A stretch of 64,000 nucleotides of DNA from Agarilytica sp033852165. GTDB taxonomy: Bacteria > Pseudomonadota > Gammaproteobacteria > Pseudomonadales > Cellvibrionaceae. The notes below the pieces were generated by a model. It was not told where the DNA came from and searched no databases. It saw only the letters and a list, made by a program, of their open reading frames with translations. The stretch is from NCBI GenBank assembly GCA_033852165.1, contig JAWSUZ010000005.1, forward strand, positions 75,032 to 139,031, in the 5' to 3' direction. This document shows positions 34,904 through 44,558 of the stretch, one piece after another; the stretch's first letter is position 1; each line of letters begins with the position of its first letter. The position numbers and the translations under genes are program-made.

Positions 34904-35431
34904 TTATTGTCTAGAATATAACTTTTTGAACAACTCATTTCGCTCTGACTCAGGCAACTTCGAAGCTATCCGAAGCACTTCTCCCTGTTTACGAAGATAA
35001 TCACGAGGATCATCTGTTACCGAAATCGAATCGATTTCCACAACAGCTTTCTGATACATAACTGAAATTTCTACATCCCCAAGCGCAGGATTTTCTGCAA
35101 TATTTTTTCCCACATTATTAGTTTCGACCAGAATTATGGACAATTCATCAACGTGCCCTATCAAATATTCCAACTGAAATGCCACCTCACTTATCCTTTC
35201 CTCGATTCTAGCCATTGAAGAAGGTCTCTCTATTCCAGCATTCTCCTCTATAAAACTATCAGCTACCGGTTCAGTGTTCACTTTTTCTTTCGATGCACTC
35301 TCTGCATATTCATCAGGCAATGAAGATATCTTACTTCGGCACACGCCATTAGCAGACATAAAAAAATGCACACTACAGAATTGAACCCCAACAAGTGTCA
35401 CTAAAATTATCACAAACTGGATTTTAGACAC
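34904..35431 (-). CDS. Membrane-anchored coiled-coil hypothetical protein
   Basis: A 175-residue protein with one N-terminal hydrophobic helix (FVIILVTLVGVQFCSVHFFMSA), an acidic low-complexity linker and a helical C-terminal half (MARIEERISEVAFQLEYLIGHVDEL ... LRKQGEVLRIASKLPESERNELFKKLYSRQ). Probably inner-membrane anchored with the rest in the periplasm. Two cysteines near the helix. No family recognised; base composition is more AT-rich than the core genes, suggesting acquisition. Confidence 0.6.
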   Translation of the reverse strand: MSKIQFVIILVTLVGVQFCSVHFFMSANGVCRSKISSLPDEYAESASKEKVNTEPVADSFIEENAGIERPSSMARIEERISEVAFQLEYLIGHVDELSIILVETNNVGKNIAENPALGDVEISVMYQKAVVEIDSISVTDDPRDYLRKQGEVLRIASKLPESERNELFKKLYSRQ

Positions 35432-35848
35432 GTTTACCTCCCAGCCAATTGACCTTTAACAAACTAAAATATATTCTCGAAGACTAATAAATAACACGTT
35501 AACTAACAAGAACAATGTAATTAAACAGCTAATTTTGTGACAAGAATCTCATTTATAAACATCTGACATTACCGACACTTTCCTCATAAACAACCTCAAT
35601 TATTAACATAAATAATTGCAATAATATTATTCCCTACCCCGCAAGTAACTACTAGTGGTCAAGCTTATTTTTATATATTTCAGAGGGAGACACAAAACAT
35701 AAAAATGGCGTAGGTACTATGGAATAAAATCAAACAGATAGAAGTAGAACGATACTATCCAAACTATCAACCCGGTAAATTCGATACAGCAGAAATATTA
35801 GGAAAAAGGAAATATGCGGGAATGGATATTCCCGCGAAAGGTTTATTA
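35432..35848. other. AT-rich gap, 417 nt
   Basis: No gene, repeat or terminator that I can support. It separates the two orphan minus-strand genes from the end of the PspA/flotillin/ATPase operon. Confidence 0.4.
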
Positions 35849-36079
35849 TTAGCCAACCAACTCATCAAGCTCTTTCATCTTTTCCGCCAAAGCGGCATCA
35901 ATTTCATTAGCCCTGACGCGTGAAACGATATTCTTCAATACTCGCTTCTCGTTGTCGTCGATGACACCATCACGCTTAGCGATGAACATTAGGTCATTGA
36001 GTTCTTTGGCGTCTAGCTTGCCATCTGCGAAACAGTCAATTGAACGAAACGTAAGCTCTAAATAATCACGACTTTCCAT
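35849..36079 (-). CDS. Small acidic helical protein, TerB-like
   Basis: A 76-residue protein: MESRDYLELTFRSIDCFADGKLDAKELNDLMFIAKRDGVIDDNEKRVLKNIVSRV... The pattern DGxIDDNEKRVLKNI resembles the acidic metal-binding helix pair of TerB-like or EF-hand-like domains. AAGGAAG precedes the ATG. It is the last gene of the long minus-strand operon, 14 nt after the CxxC mini-gene. TerB-like domains often accompany stress and phage-defence ATPases, which fits the context, but the domain call is tentative. Confidence 0.7.
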   Translation of the reverse strand: MESRDYLELTFRSIDCFADGKLDAKELNDLMFIAKRDGVIDDNEKRVLKNIVSRVRANEIDAALAEKMKELDELVG

Positions 36080-36093
36080 ATTGTCTTCCTTTT

Positions 36094-36332
36094 TTATTTA
36101 TCAAAGTTTATTGTTAAATAGTGTTTGATATCTGGCATATTTTTATGCGAATCCAGCCATTCCTTAAATGCCTTTACCTTACCAAAATCATCTTCGCCAA
36201 TTAGGCGACTGAAGTACTCATCCCATTTTTGTTGTTCACGATCCTTGCGGATTTTGCGCTGCCAGCTCCGACCAGGCCCTGCTCGACTTCCGTTGGTAGT
36301 AGCGCTCCGGTTTTACAACTAGGACATTTCAT
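36094..36332 (-). pseudogene. CxxC mini-gene with a frameshift
   Basis: Translation should begin at ATG 36332 (GGAGG seven nt upstream) as MKCPSCKTGALLPTEVEQGLVG, then the frame runs out at 36201. The neighbouring frame carries an equally good continuation, WQRKIRKDREQQKWDEYFSR... to the TAA at 36094, but has no start of its own. Joining the two with a one-base correction near 36263-36267 gives a 79-residue protein: a CxxC zinc-ribbon-like head and a charged helical tail. It is a mutation, a recoding event or a sequence error. Confidence 0.72.
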
Positions 36333-36370
36333 ATTCGACCCTCCTGCCTTTTGGTGTTTTTTTTGTGCTT

Positions 36371-36937
36371 TTATTTCTTCTTGTTTTTTCGAGAGTCTTT
36401 GGAGCGAGTTAATACGTAGGCCGCAAATACTCCTGCCAAGGCACCGAATAAATGCGATTCGAAAGAAACGTGAGGGTTTGACGGTAAGACTCCCCAAATC
36501 ATCCCGCCGTAAAATACAGCCACAAATACTGCGATCACAATATTGAGAAAACTACGTTGAAACCAAGCCACGGCTATCGAAAGGCTCCATAAGCCAAAGA
36601 TCCACCCACTGGCACCTATGTGTGTGGCGCCTGAGCGAGCGAATAGCCATACCAAAACGCCGGTCAGACAAATTATGATCGCACTGGCTTTTATAAAAAA
36701 GTTCGTGCCTCGAACAAGGCTCAAGGCACTAAAGACAGCCATGCCAACGAGGTTGCTCAACAGATGCGACCAACTGCCGTGTAACCATGGTGCCGTTAAG
36801 ATGTAAGGCACGGAACTAAGCTCACCGGGGCGAATGCCAAAAACCGATAGTTGGTTGCCCAGTGCAATGTTTACGATGTGAATCACAACCATTGCTACGC
36901 AGAGGTAAATTACCAGTTTTACTTTTTTATTGAACAT
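36371..36937 (-). CDS. Rhomboid family intramembrane serine protease
   Basis: A 188-residue protein with six predicted helices. The catalytic Ser lies in GASGWIFG and the His in VSFESHLFGALAG; WLHGSWSHLLSNLVGM is the conserved helix-2 HxxxxH/N stretch. It cleaves substrates within the membrane. It begins 10 nt after the giant ATPase gene, so it is co-transcribed with the flotillin/ATPase set; possible substrates would be the single-pass proteins of that set. The basic tail SRKNKKK favours a cytoplasmic C-terminus. Confidence 0.92.
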   Translation of the reverse strand: MFNKKVKLVIYLCVAMVVIHIVNIALGNQLSVFGIRPGELSSVPYILTAPWLHGSWSHLLSNLVGMAVFSALSLVRGTNFFIKASAIIICLTGVLVWLFARSGATHIGASGWIFGLWSLSIAVAWFQRSFLNIVIAVFVAVFYGGMIWGVLPSNPHVSFESHLFGALAGVFAAYVLTRSKDSRKNKKK

Positions 36938-36947
36938 CTTTTACGTT

Positions 36948-39900
36948 TTAGGGCTTAAGTTTAGGTTTAGATTTTTCCAGACTTCCTGCTTTTACTTGTT
37001 TCTCAAGAGAGCGTAGTTGTTGCAAGACTTCCGTCATTTTCTCATGGGTGCCGAGGTCGATATCCAGCTTTTTATCCATGCTACGCACCAGCGGGAATAT
37101 ACTGCTTTCGATAGTCGTCGCCAGCACACGAAGAAGCTTATCGATGCCGGGTACCGGTTCGTTTACGACTTCAACATTCGATTCGCTTTCAACAATCGCC
37201 TGTTTAATATCTTGCAAGGCAGAAAGAAAGACTTTCTCCTTACCTTCATCACTTTGGAATTCTTTCTTAGCGATTTGCTTATTCAAACGGTTTTGCAGTT
37301 TCGCTTCTCTGGAGATATGTGCCGTTGCTTCTGCAATTGTTTGCACACTGCCCGCCAGGTCCAATAGTTGCCCAACCACTTTCTGACCGGTATCCGCAGA
37401 ATCGCCCCCCATGGCTTTATTGCGAAGAAAATCTTCTTTAATTTTCGTCCAACGCGCTTGTTCTTCGTCCGTAATATTACCACGCAATTCTGCCAGCTTG
37501 AGTAGGTTTTCTTCTGCCCCTGCTGTTAGCAATTGGGCTTCACCGAGGTAATGATCATGAATCAGCTGCATCATTTCTTCGTGGTTCATCACTGCCGAAA
37601 TTTTTTCTCCCATTTTATTCATATTGCGATAGCTGCCTTGCAATTTGAATGAGGGCTCGGTGCGATATTGCTCTGCCTGAGCCGCTGATGCGATGTATTG
37701 TTTATTCACCCTCAATACAACATCGCGAATCACAAACATCTTTTTCAGTATGTCTACAATTTCATTAACCTCAGCACCGCTGTATTGGTGGCTAAAATCT
37801 GTAGTGGTAACGTCTTTACCCTTGGCCATATCGACAAATAGGTAGACGTCTTTCATTTCCCGTGTCGCCAAGGGCGCCAGAACTGCGTTGGAGGTTAAAC
37901 TGTTTTCGATGTAACTCAGTTCAAACTGCTCATCCATTCCACCTAAAATATCACCGAGGTTATAGATATCTGCACGGTTTGCCAACATATCGGGAATCTT
38001 GAACATTTCGCCAGATTCGGTATAGGGATTACCCGCCATCACGACGCAGAATTTCTTACCGCGCATGTCATAGGTTTTGGTATTGCCACGCCATACGCCT
38101 TCTATACGACGTGTACCATCACAGAGGGATATAAATTTTTGTAGAAATTCGGGGTGGGTGTGTTGGATATCATCGAGATACAACATCACGTTGTTACCCA
38201 TTTCCAATGCGAGGTTTATTTTTTCGAGTTCTTGTTTGGATGTCGCGTTTGAGGCCTGGGAAGGATCCAGCGAAAGAACATCGTGGCCTAAAGAGGGGCA
38301 GTTGATCTTCATAAAGATCAAACCTAAGCGGCTCGCGACATATTCCATCAATGTCGTTTTGCCGTAGCCAGGAGGGGAGATCATCATCAACAAGCCCATT
38401 AAATCGGTACGCTTGGTATCACCAATCGTACCCATTTGTTTGGCCAAGTTATCTCCGATAATCGGTAAGTAGGCATCGTTAATCAATTTGTTACGAACAA
38501 AGGAGCTTAACGGACGCGGCTTAAATTCTTCTAGCCGTAGAGATTTCCGTTCACGCGTCGACACGTCCTGACGAATTTTGAGGTAGCGTTGGTAATTGGG
38601 AATGTGTGTGACGACATGGTCATTTAAACGCATGATAAAATCGTCTAACGAGAATTGTAAGCATCGATTATTGATAATCGTATGCTCACCCATCAACCCT
38701 TCGACGGAGATTTCCAATTCTGCTTCTGTCAGACGACGATCAATACGCTCATCAGCGTTGATCAGACCAGCAGCTTCTGGGATATAGCGCGCTAATGACT
38801 CTAGGCCTTTTTCCGCGACCATAGCGTTCAGCCATGCGCAGGATAGATTCCAGCGTTCGGCGGGCCAACCCATCATTTTTTCTAATGCGGTTTGGAAACG
38901 CCGCCAGCTTTCATCATCTAGTGAGCGACGAAGCTCATTTGCTAATCGCTGGGCATATTTGCTGCCGATAAATTCCGCACGTTCCCGACCAAGCTCTTGT
39001 ACAAGGTAGTCAGCTGCGCGAGCGATATCTAGCGGCGAGAGCTCCATTGGATGAATGGTGATGAATTCGTGCATTGCCGATCGAACTTCGGTCGCCAATA
39101 ATTTTTGTGCCTCGTTACTCGAAAACACACTATGCATTTGCATCGCGGATTGAGCACGTTCTGTCCAGGTTTCGAAAGTGAGGCGTTTATTTTTGAGCTG
39201 TTCGGTAATCCGTTTTATATTGACCCAAAATACTTGGGCAAAGCCACGGCAAAGCGGATCAAATCGAAGTAAGTCTGCCGATTGCAGCGCAGGCATTAGC
39301 TTTTGTAGAATTTTTACCGCATCGTGATCGTGAATGCCTTTCTCATAACCTTCTTTATAGCGCGGGCCAGCAAAGTCTTTTACGATTTTACCGATTTCTT
39401 TATCGTCTAAACACGCACGATTCAGCCCATCGATATTCAAGTCATTCTGCTCTAACTCTGCCTGACGCAGAATACTATACGCTAGGTATTCAGAACGGTA
39501 GACAATGTCGCTTTCGGAGATAACACTAATATCCCAGTAGGGCTTTAGCTCAAGCAGTTGCTCATCGATTATCGGCTCAAAATAGTCAGTACCACTAAGA
39601 TGAAGATTCAGATAACCCGCTCGTGGAATAATCGTGAGATCGAGTTCTTGTCGATTGACGCTAAACTTGTGACGTGGCCCAAGCCTGATTACAGCGCCAC
39701 CGTCTTCGTATATATCCGATTTATCACGAAGAATGCGAATGGCTTGTTCTTTTACGCTTTTAAAACGCGCATCAATATCATCGGCTTTAACCGAGGCATT
39801 CAACTCGCCAAGGCTTGCAACAAATTCTCGAATCTTCATGACCAGAGGATCAGCAGCGAAGTAAGTGTTTAATTGATCGACTTCCGTAAATTTGGATGAC

Positions 39901-42266
39901 CGTCGCTCAATGCTCTTAATCGCACGCTCCGCAGCATCCGTAATGGACTGGGCTTTGCGCTGCTGTTGATCAATTAATTGTTGCTTGTGCGATTCAAATA
40001 CTTCATAAATCTCATCACGCTTGCCGATGATATCCGTTAAGAATTGGTCAAATCCACTGAACTGAGATTCCAGCTCTTCTAGCTGTGCCAGTAAGCGCGA
40101 CATTTGTTCATCGCAGCTGTCGGGCGTATTGGCAAGGCTCAAGGCATTGGTAATGCTCTGTGAGAATAATTTGAATTGGGCAGAGAACTCTGCAGTCGCT
40201 TCCTCACTGCCAATGCCTTTTTGTTTGTGCTTAGCATTCGCTTTGACTTGGTTAAGCTTAGAATAGACTTCCGATATCGAATCGACGATGCGCGTACGAA
40301 CGGTCGCATCATTTACTTTTAGCGTCGATAATAATTCTGAAAGTAAGTCTAGGCCTGAAGCTGTTGCTTCGATCACTTCAATCAAAGGCTTCAGCTCAGC
40401 TACTGTGCTAGCGGCTTCTAAGTCCTGATTAATATTGGTGATTTTATCGAGGTAGGGCGATAAGGCGTTTTCATTCCCCAAAAATGTAACGGTTTTTTCA
40501 CTAAGATTTTGCTGAAGAGAAAGAAGTTCTTCTTCCATTTTTTCGATACGGGAGATATCGATATAGCGATATTCTTTTATCGTCGCCAGGTGGCCACGTG
40601 CATGGCGTATTTTATCCAAGGAGTTTACGTAATCTTCTGCAGTCTCCCAGGATGCTGATCGGACTTCAGTCTCTAAACTGTCCAGCTTTCTCTCTGCATC
40701 TTTCAACGCTTTTATTGATTGCTGACGTATGCTCTGAACTTTTTCAAACTCGTCGATGGCCAATTCTGCTGTATTGGAGATCTCTCGCAATACCTCGGGA
40801 ATTTCACCAAGCTCACCTTCTGACACCCAATAGTGATCGTCGAATATTTTGAGTGATGCTTTGCTGAGTTCTTCGTAAAGCTTTACCGAGACCGACTGAT
40901 TATCGATGGCTCGACATACGCTGTATAAATCAGAAACGCCCCGTACAAGTTGAGCATTGCCGATACGGCCATAAAAAGTGCTGCTTTCCGGTTGGTTGCT
41001 AGCGAATTCGTCACTTACATAAGGCGTTACCCAGATTTGCATCGGGTGAACGCGGGTTGGCTCATCGTCCGATGAAAACAACACGAGCATGCCGTTATCC
41101 GCTAACGCATAACCGTGTCCATATATAGGGTTTTGAATTTTTTTGTTGATGACGTTGTAAGCGAGCAGTGCCACCGTGCCTTTCACTTGCTCGTAGAAAA
41201 TGAAGAAAACGTCTTCGCCATTGGGAGAACGAATAGAGCGCTTGAACTTTAAACCTTCGTGTTCATCTCCAAAGGTTTTGTATTCACCCGATTGTAAATA
41301 ATATCCACCGGGAAAAATAATTCCGTGGTCTTCTGGCAGCTGTACGCAAGATGCACCGATGGCATCAATGCGTATGACGCTTTCCGTTATGATATTAAAA
41401 ACAAAGAAACGCCATTGCTCTTCCTGATAAGGAAGAATTTTAATAAGTATGAGATCGCCAAGACGTGCATAGCTGTACTGACCATCATCAAGTGACTGTG
41501 TTTTATTTTCTACGGGTTCCCGATATATCCCTAAACCATCTTGCGTATTGTCTTCAATTTTAACGGTTAAATCACCGCCGAGACATTCGACAAATACAGA
41601 GTCAAGAATATTGATATGCGCATGCTTACCGTGGACGATATCTTCGCGTGAACATTCCGTCCATTCAAAATCATATTCAGGCGGTAATTGTATGTCGCGC
41701 TCACCGCGATTATCGATGTATTCCACAGAACCATCTGGAGAAATCGCCCATCGGAACACACGAATATCTTCTATGCGCTCTCCGATTTGAAACCCCATCA
41801 AAAGCTTTCCACCTTTGATGGTTAACTCTTGCAGCTTGGTTTGTTTGTAGTAGTGATAGAGCTCTTTAAAATCTTTACCGAAACGAGCGTCCGATAAAAA
41901 GGTTGTCGTTTCGTCAATTTCTTGTAGGTCAAAGCTGTCGTCCTTCTCTTTCAATTGAAAAAGAGAAAATACGTCTTCGATTTTGGTTTCTTTTTTTAGC
42001 CCAATAAATACGTTGTAGCCAAACAAAAGGTAATTGCCCACTTGAACAATGTCCCGAGCTACACAATTATTTTCTGTCCGAATACGGACGCGTGCAGCCA
42101 CCTTCATATCGGCGCTGCCAAATTCTTGCAAACGCGATTGATTCAATTTTTCGACTTGGGTATTGAGTTCTCGTCCTCTTTCCAGAAGCCGTTTTTTTAT
42201 AACTTCGTAAGCCCCACCTTCGGCTACTGCAGCATCCACTATATTTTCAGCAACGGCTTCTGACAT
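36948..42266 (-). CDS. Giant AAA+ 'DNA repair ATPase' family protein (DUF3686)
   Basis: A 1772-residue soluble protein. N-terminal part (about 1-510) is beta-rich and repeats like a propeller (GDLILIKILPYQEEQWRFFVF); the middle (about 510-860) is coiled coil; then an alpha region and a AAA+ domain with Walker A SPPGYGKTTLME (about 1300), Walker B VMLYLDDIQ (about 1362) and sensor region VVMAGNPYTESG (about 1411). The layout fits the DUF3686 family labelled 'DNA repair ATPase', though a DNA role is unproven. Linked tightly to flotillin, YqiJ and rhomboid genes, it more likely works on membrane or protein substrates. Confidence 0.88.
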   Translation of the reverse strand: MSEAVAENIVDAAVAEGGAYEVIKKRLLERGRELNTQVEKLNQSRLQEFGSADMKVAARVRIRTENNCVARDIVQVGNYLLFGYNVFIGLKKETKIEDVFSLFQLKEKDDSFDLQEIDETTTFLSDARFGKDFKELYHYYKQTKLQELTIKGGKLLMGFQIGERIEDIRVFRWAISPDGSVEYIDNRGERDIQLPPEYDFEWTECSREDIVHGKHAHINILDSVFVECLGGDLTVKIEDNTQDGLGIYREPVENKTQSLDDGQYSYARLGDLILIKILPYQEEQWRFFVFNIITESVIRIDAIGASCVQLPEDHGIIFPGGYYLQSGEYKTFGDEHEGLKFKRSIRSPNGEDVFFIFYEQVKGTVALLAYNVINKKIQNPIYGHGYALADNGMLVLFSSDDEPTRVHPMQIWVTPYVSDEFASNQPESSTFYGRIGNAQLVRGVSDLYSVCRAIDNQSVSVKLYEELSKASLKIFDDHYWVSEGELGEIPEVLREISNTAELAIDEFEKVQSIRQQSIKALKDAERKLDSLETEVRSASWETAEDYVNSLDKIRHARGHLATIKEYRYIDISRIEKMEEELLSLQQNLSEKTVTFLGNENALSPYLDKITNINQDLEAASTVAELKPLIEVIEATASGLDLLSELLSTLKVNDATVRTRIVDSISEVYSKLNQVKANAKHKQKGIGSEEATAEFSAQFKLFSQSITNALSLANTPDSCDEQMSRLLAQLEELESQFSGFDQFLTDIIGKRDEIYEVFESHKQQLIDQQQRKAQSITDAAERAIKSIERRSSKFTEVDQLNTYFAADPLVMKIREFVASLGELNASVKADDIDARFKSVKEQAIRILRDKSDIYEDGGAVIRLGPRHKFSVNRQELDLTIIPRAGYLNLHLSGTDYFEPIIDEQLLELKPYWDISVISESDIVYRSEYLAYSILRQAELEQNDLNIDGLNRACLDDKEIGKIVKDFAGPRYKEGYEKGIHDHDAVKILQKLMPALQSADLLRFDPLCRGFAQVFWVNIKRITEQLKNKRLTFETWTERAQSAMQMHSVFSSNEAQKLLATEVRSAMHEFITIHPMELSPLDIARAADYLVQELGRERAEFIGSKYAQRLANELRRSLDDESWRRFQTALEKMMGWPAERWNLSCAWLNAMVAEKGLESLARYIPEAAGLINADERIDRRLTEAELEISVEGLMGEHTIINNRCLQFSLDDFIMRLNDHVVTHIPNYQRYLKIRQDVSTRERKSLRLEEFKPRPLSSFVRNKLINDAYLPIIGDNLAKQMGTIGDTKRTDLMGLLMMISPPGYGKTTLMEYVASRLGLIFMKINCPSLGHDVLSLDPSQASNATSKQELEKINLALEMGNNVMLYLDDIQHTHPEFLQKFISLCDGTRRIEGVWRGNTKTYDMRGKKFCVVMAGNPYTESGEMFKIPDMLANRADIYNLGDILGGMDEQFELSYIENSLTSNAVLAPLATREMKDVYLFVDMAKGKDVTTTDFSHQYSGAEVNEIVDILKKMFVIRDVVLRVNKQYIASAAQAEQYRTEPSFKLQGSYRNMNKMGEKISAVMNHEEMMQLIHDHYLGEAQLLTAGAEENLLKLAELRGNITDEEQARWTKIKEDFLRNKAMGGDSADTGQKVVGQLLDLAGSVQTIAEATAHISREAKLQNRLNKQIAKKEFQSDEGKEKVFLSALQDIKQAIVESESNVEVVNEPVPGIDKLLRVLATTIESSIFPLVRSMDKKLDIDLGTHEKMTEVLQQLRSLEKQVKAGSLEKSKPKLKP

Positions 42267-42283
42267 CGATCTATTCCTTAAAT

Positions 42284-42532
42284 TTATTCTGAGTCGGCAG
42301 AACTAATCTGCAGATCTTTTTCGGTTCCTTTACTGGAATCGGCAGGGCTATCTTCAGTGTATTGCTCCAGTGCCCAAGCAATGGTGGCGCCAAGTCCAGC
42401 ACCGACCATCGTACTTTTTATCATGTCGCCTTTGGAAGCGCCTAGCAGCGCGCCAATGGCAGCGCCGATACCGGCGCCTTTCTTGATCTCGTCTTGGGTA
42501 ATACTTTCGAGCAGGTCAGTGATTTCTTTCAT
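42284..42532 (-). CDS. Glycine-zipper (YMGG-like) small membrane protein
   Basis: An 82-residue protein with MKEITDLLESITQDEIKKG and two Gly-rich membrane segments (GAGIGAAIGALLGASKG and MVGAGLGATIAWALEQ) linked by DMIKST, then an acidic Ser-rich tail. The GxxxG spacing is typical of glycine zippers that oligomerise in membranes. It lies between the flotillin and ATPase genes, 17 nt from the latter, so it is part of the same operon. Confidence 0.82.
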   Translation of the reverse strand: MKEITDLLESITQDEIKKGAGIGAAIGALLGASKGDMIKSTMVGAGLGATIAWALEQYTEDSPADSSKGTEKDLQISSADSE

Positions 42533-42562
42533 TAGAATTCCTCTGTCTGGTTTTATGCTCGA

Positions 42563-44536
42563 TTAACTGACGTCTTTTTCTTTGCTAGAGGATTCCATCA
42601 CCTTGCCTAAAATGGCTTGTATGGTTCCGCTTTTTTCAGCTAGGCCGTCAATCGCTTTACCAATGGATAAGGATTTAGCAAAGTTGTTAAAAAAGTGGTC
42701 TTCACCACCGACAATATCGATTTTCGCTTTTTCTAATGCTGTAGCAAGTACAGTGGCATTTTCTTTCGCAATATCTTTACCAGCATCCAGAGTCGCGAGT
42801 GCTTCTTTAAGAGCGATATCCAATCCCATACGGAATTCTTCATGTTCACGCGCATCTGAACTCATGCTGTTCATGGCTTCGAACTTATCGACAAGGCCAT
42901 CAGCTTCCGCTTTAAACTTCTGTCGAATCACTTCGGCTTCAGCAAGACCGGTTTCATTGGTCGCCTTCGCTTCGGAAGACCCTTTAAGCGCAACAACATC
43001 CGCTTCCGCAGTCCCTACGTTAGAAACAACACTCGCTTCTGACTCGCCTTTCGCTGCAACAACGCGGGCTTCAGATTGACCTTTAGCGGCAACAACATGG
43101 GCTTCAGCTAGACCTTCTTTTTCAAGCGCATCCGCTTTGGCTTCTTGTACTTTCGCATCAGCAAGGCCTGGAGCAGCACGTTCTGCTTGTGTGCCTTCTG
43201 CCAGCTTTTTCTTCGCATCCGCTTCTTTTGCTGAAGCTTCAAGGTTAGCTTGCGCAAGAACGATAATTTCACCCGCTTTATGCTTCGCTGATAGCTCTTC
43301 AGCTTCCGCCCGCTTAACTTCTTTGACCTTAGCTTCTTCTGCTTTTGCTTCGGCTTCTAATACTTGTACTTGCTTCATTCGATCCGCTTCAGAAACTTCT
43401 CGAACTTCTTTGATTTTTTCCTCTTCAATTGCTACAGATTTATCCACAACAATACGTTCACGAATAACGTTAGCAATTTCTTTGCGTTCCAGTTCAACGG
43501 CTTTTTCAGCTTCGATGCGTTGTAATTCAACTTCACGCTCTCGTGCTACGATTTCGAGGTCTCTTGCCCGTGTAACTTTTTCAATTTCAATTACAACAGC
43601 GCGCTGACGATTTTGTTCGGCAACTTCGATTTCACGTTTTTGGTTTTCGGTTTGTACTGCAAGCTCTTGATCCGATGCGATCGTGGCGCTTTCAGATTTA
43701 AGACGCTCTTCTTCTTGCACTCGAATAGTTTCAGCTTCTTCCCTAGCTTGAACGGTTGCGACTTCACGCCCTTGTCTTGCTTCTGCATCCGCTTGTTGAC
43801 GTTCTAGCTCCAACATAGACTCAATGGTTTCTACATTTTTCTTTTTGATTGCGAGTTCTTCATCGCGCTCAAAGACGTTAGTTTTTACATTCTGCGCCGC
43901 CGTTAGTTCGGTAATTTTACGAATACCTTCAGCATCGAGAATATTGTTTGGATCAAGCTGGATTTTTGGCGTTTGCTCTAAGTAGTCAATCGCAACATCT
44001 TCAAGGATATAGCCATTGAGATCATCACCGATTACTTCAATAATTTTATCTCGGAATGTTTGTCGATCTTCAAATAAATTAACAAATTCGATTTGTTTAC
44101 CAACCGTTTTCAACGCTTCTGAAAATTTCGCATTAAAGAGGTCGTTAACCGCCTGCTTATCTGACGCTCTTTTAGCACCCAATGACTTAGCCACTTTCAG
44201 CACATCATCAGCCGTTTCATTAACCCTTAGGTAAAACGCTACTGTGATATCAGCGCGCATGTTGTCCAGACAGATTAGGCCGTCTTTACCGCGTCTATCC
44301 ACTTCCATCGTGATAAGCGATATACGCATAAGTTCTTTTTTGTGAATAACGGGGTAAACAAAAGTCCCGGTAAAAAACACCTTGGGTTTTGAACCCATGT
44401 CATTTTTAATTAGTGCGACTCCTTGCTCCACTTTGACGTAAAAGCACTTGAACCACATGGGAATGGCCAAAATCATCAGCAAAATTACTCCACTGAAAAC
44501 GAATAGGCCACCCATTGCTTCGATAAACTGAGACAT
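42563..44536 (-). CDS. yqiK: Flotillin (YqiK-type, SPFH/band 7)
   Basis: A 657-residue membrane scaffold. An N-terminal hydrophobic helix (GLFVFSGVILLMILAIPMW) anchors it, followed by the SPFH domain (about 35-200; VEQGVALIKNDMGSKPKVFFTG). Residues about 200-560 are a long Ala/Glu/Lys coiled coil with many EAxA-type repeats (AEAHVVAAKGQSEARVVAAKGES). The C-terminus is helical (FNNFAKSLSIGKAIDGLAEKSGTIQAILGKVMESS). Flotillins organise membrane microdomains. It follows the YqiJ gene by 22 nt, as in E. coli yqiJ-yqiK. Confidence 0.92.
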   Translation of the reverse strand: MSQFIEAMGGLFVFSGVILLMILAIPMWFKCFYVKVEQGVALIKNDMGSKPKVFFTGTFVYPVIHKKELMRISLITMEVDRRGKDGLICLDNMRADITVAFYLRVNETADDVLKVAKSLGAKRASDKQAVNDLFNAKFSEALKTVGKQIEFVNLFEDRQTFRDKIIEVIGDDLNGYILEDVAIDYLEQTPKIQLDPNNILDAEGIRKITELTAAQNVKTNVFERDEELAIKKKNVETIESMLELERQQADAEARQGREVATVQAREEAETIRVQEEERLKSESATIASDQELAVQTENQKREIEVAEQNRQRAVVIEIEKVTRARDLEIVAREREVELQRIEAEKAVELERKEIANVIRERIVVDKSVAIEEEKIKEVREVSEADRMKQVQVLEAEAKAEEAKVKEVKRAEAEELSAKHKAGEIIVLAQANLEASAKEADAKKKLAEGTQAERAAPGLADAKVQEAKADALEKEGLAEAHVVAAKGQSEARVVAAKGESEASVVSNVGTAEADVVALKGSSEAKATNETGLAEAEVIRQKFKAEADGLVDKFEAMNSMSSDAREHEEFRMGLDIALKEALATLDAGKDIAKENATVLATALEKAKIDIVGGEDHFFNNFAKSLSIGKAIDGLAEKSGTIQAILGKVMESSSKEKDVS

Positions 44537-44558
44537 TACTTACTCCTTAAATTTAGAC

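Noticed and set aside
42582..43607. Plus-strand open frames opposite the flotillin gene
   Set aside because: Ser/Ala-rich shadows of the Ala/Glu/Lys repeat coding sequence on the other strand.
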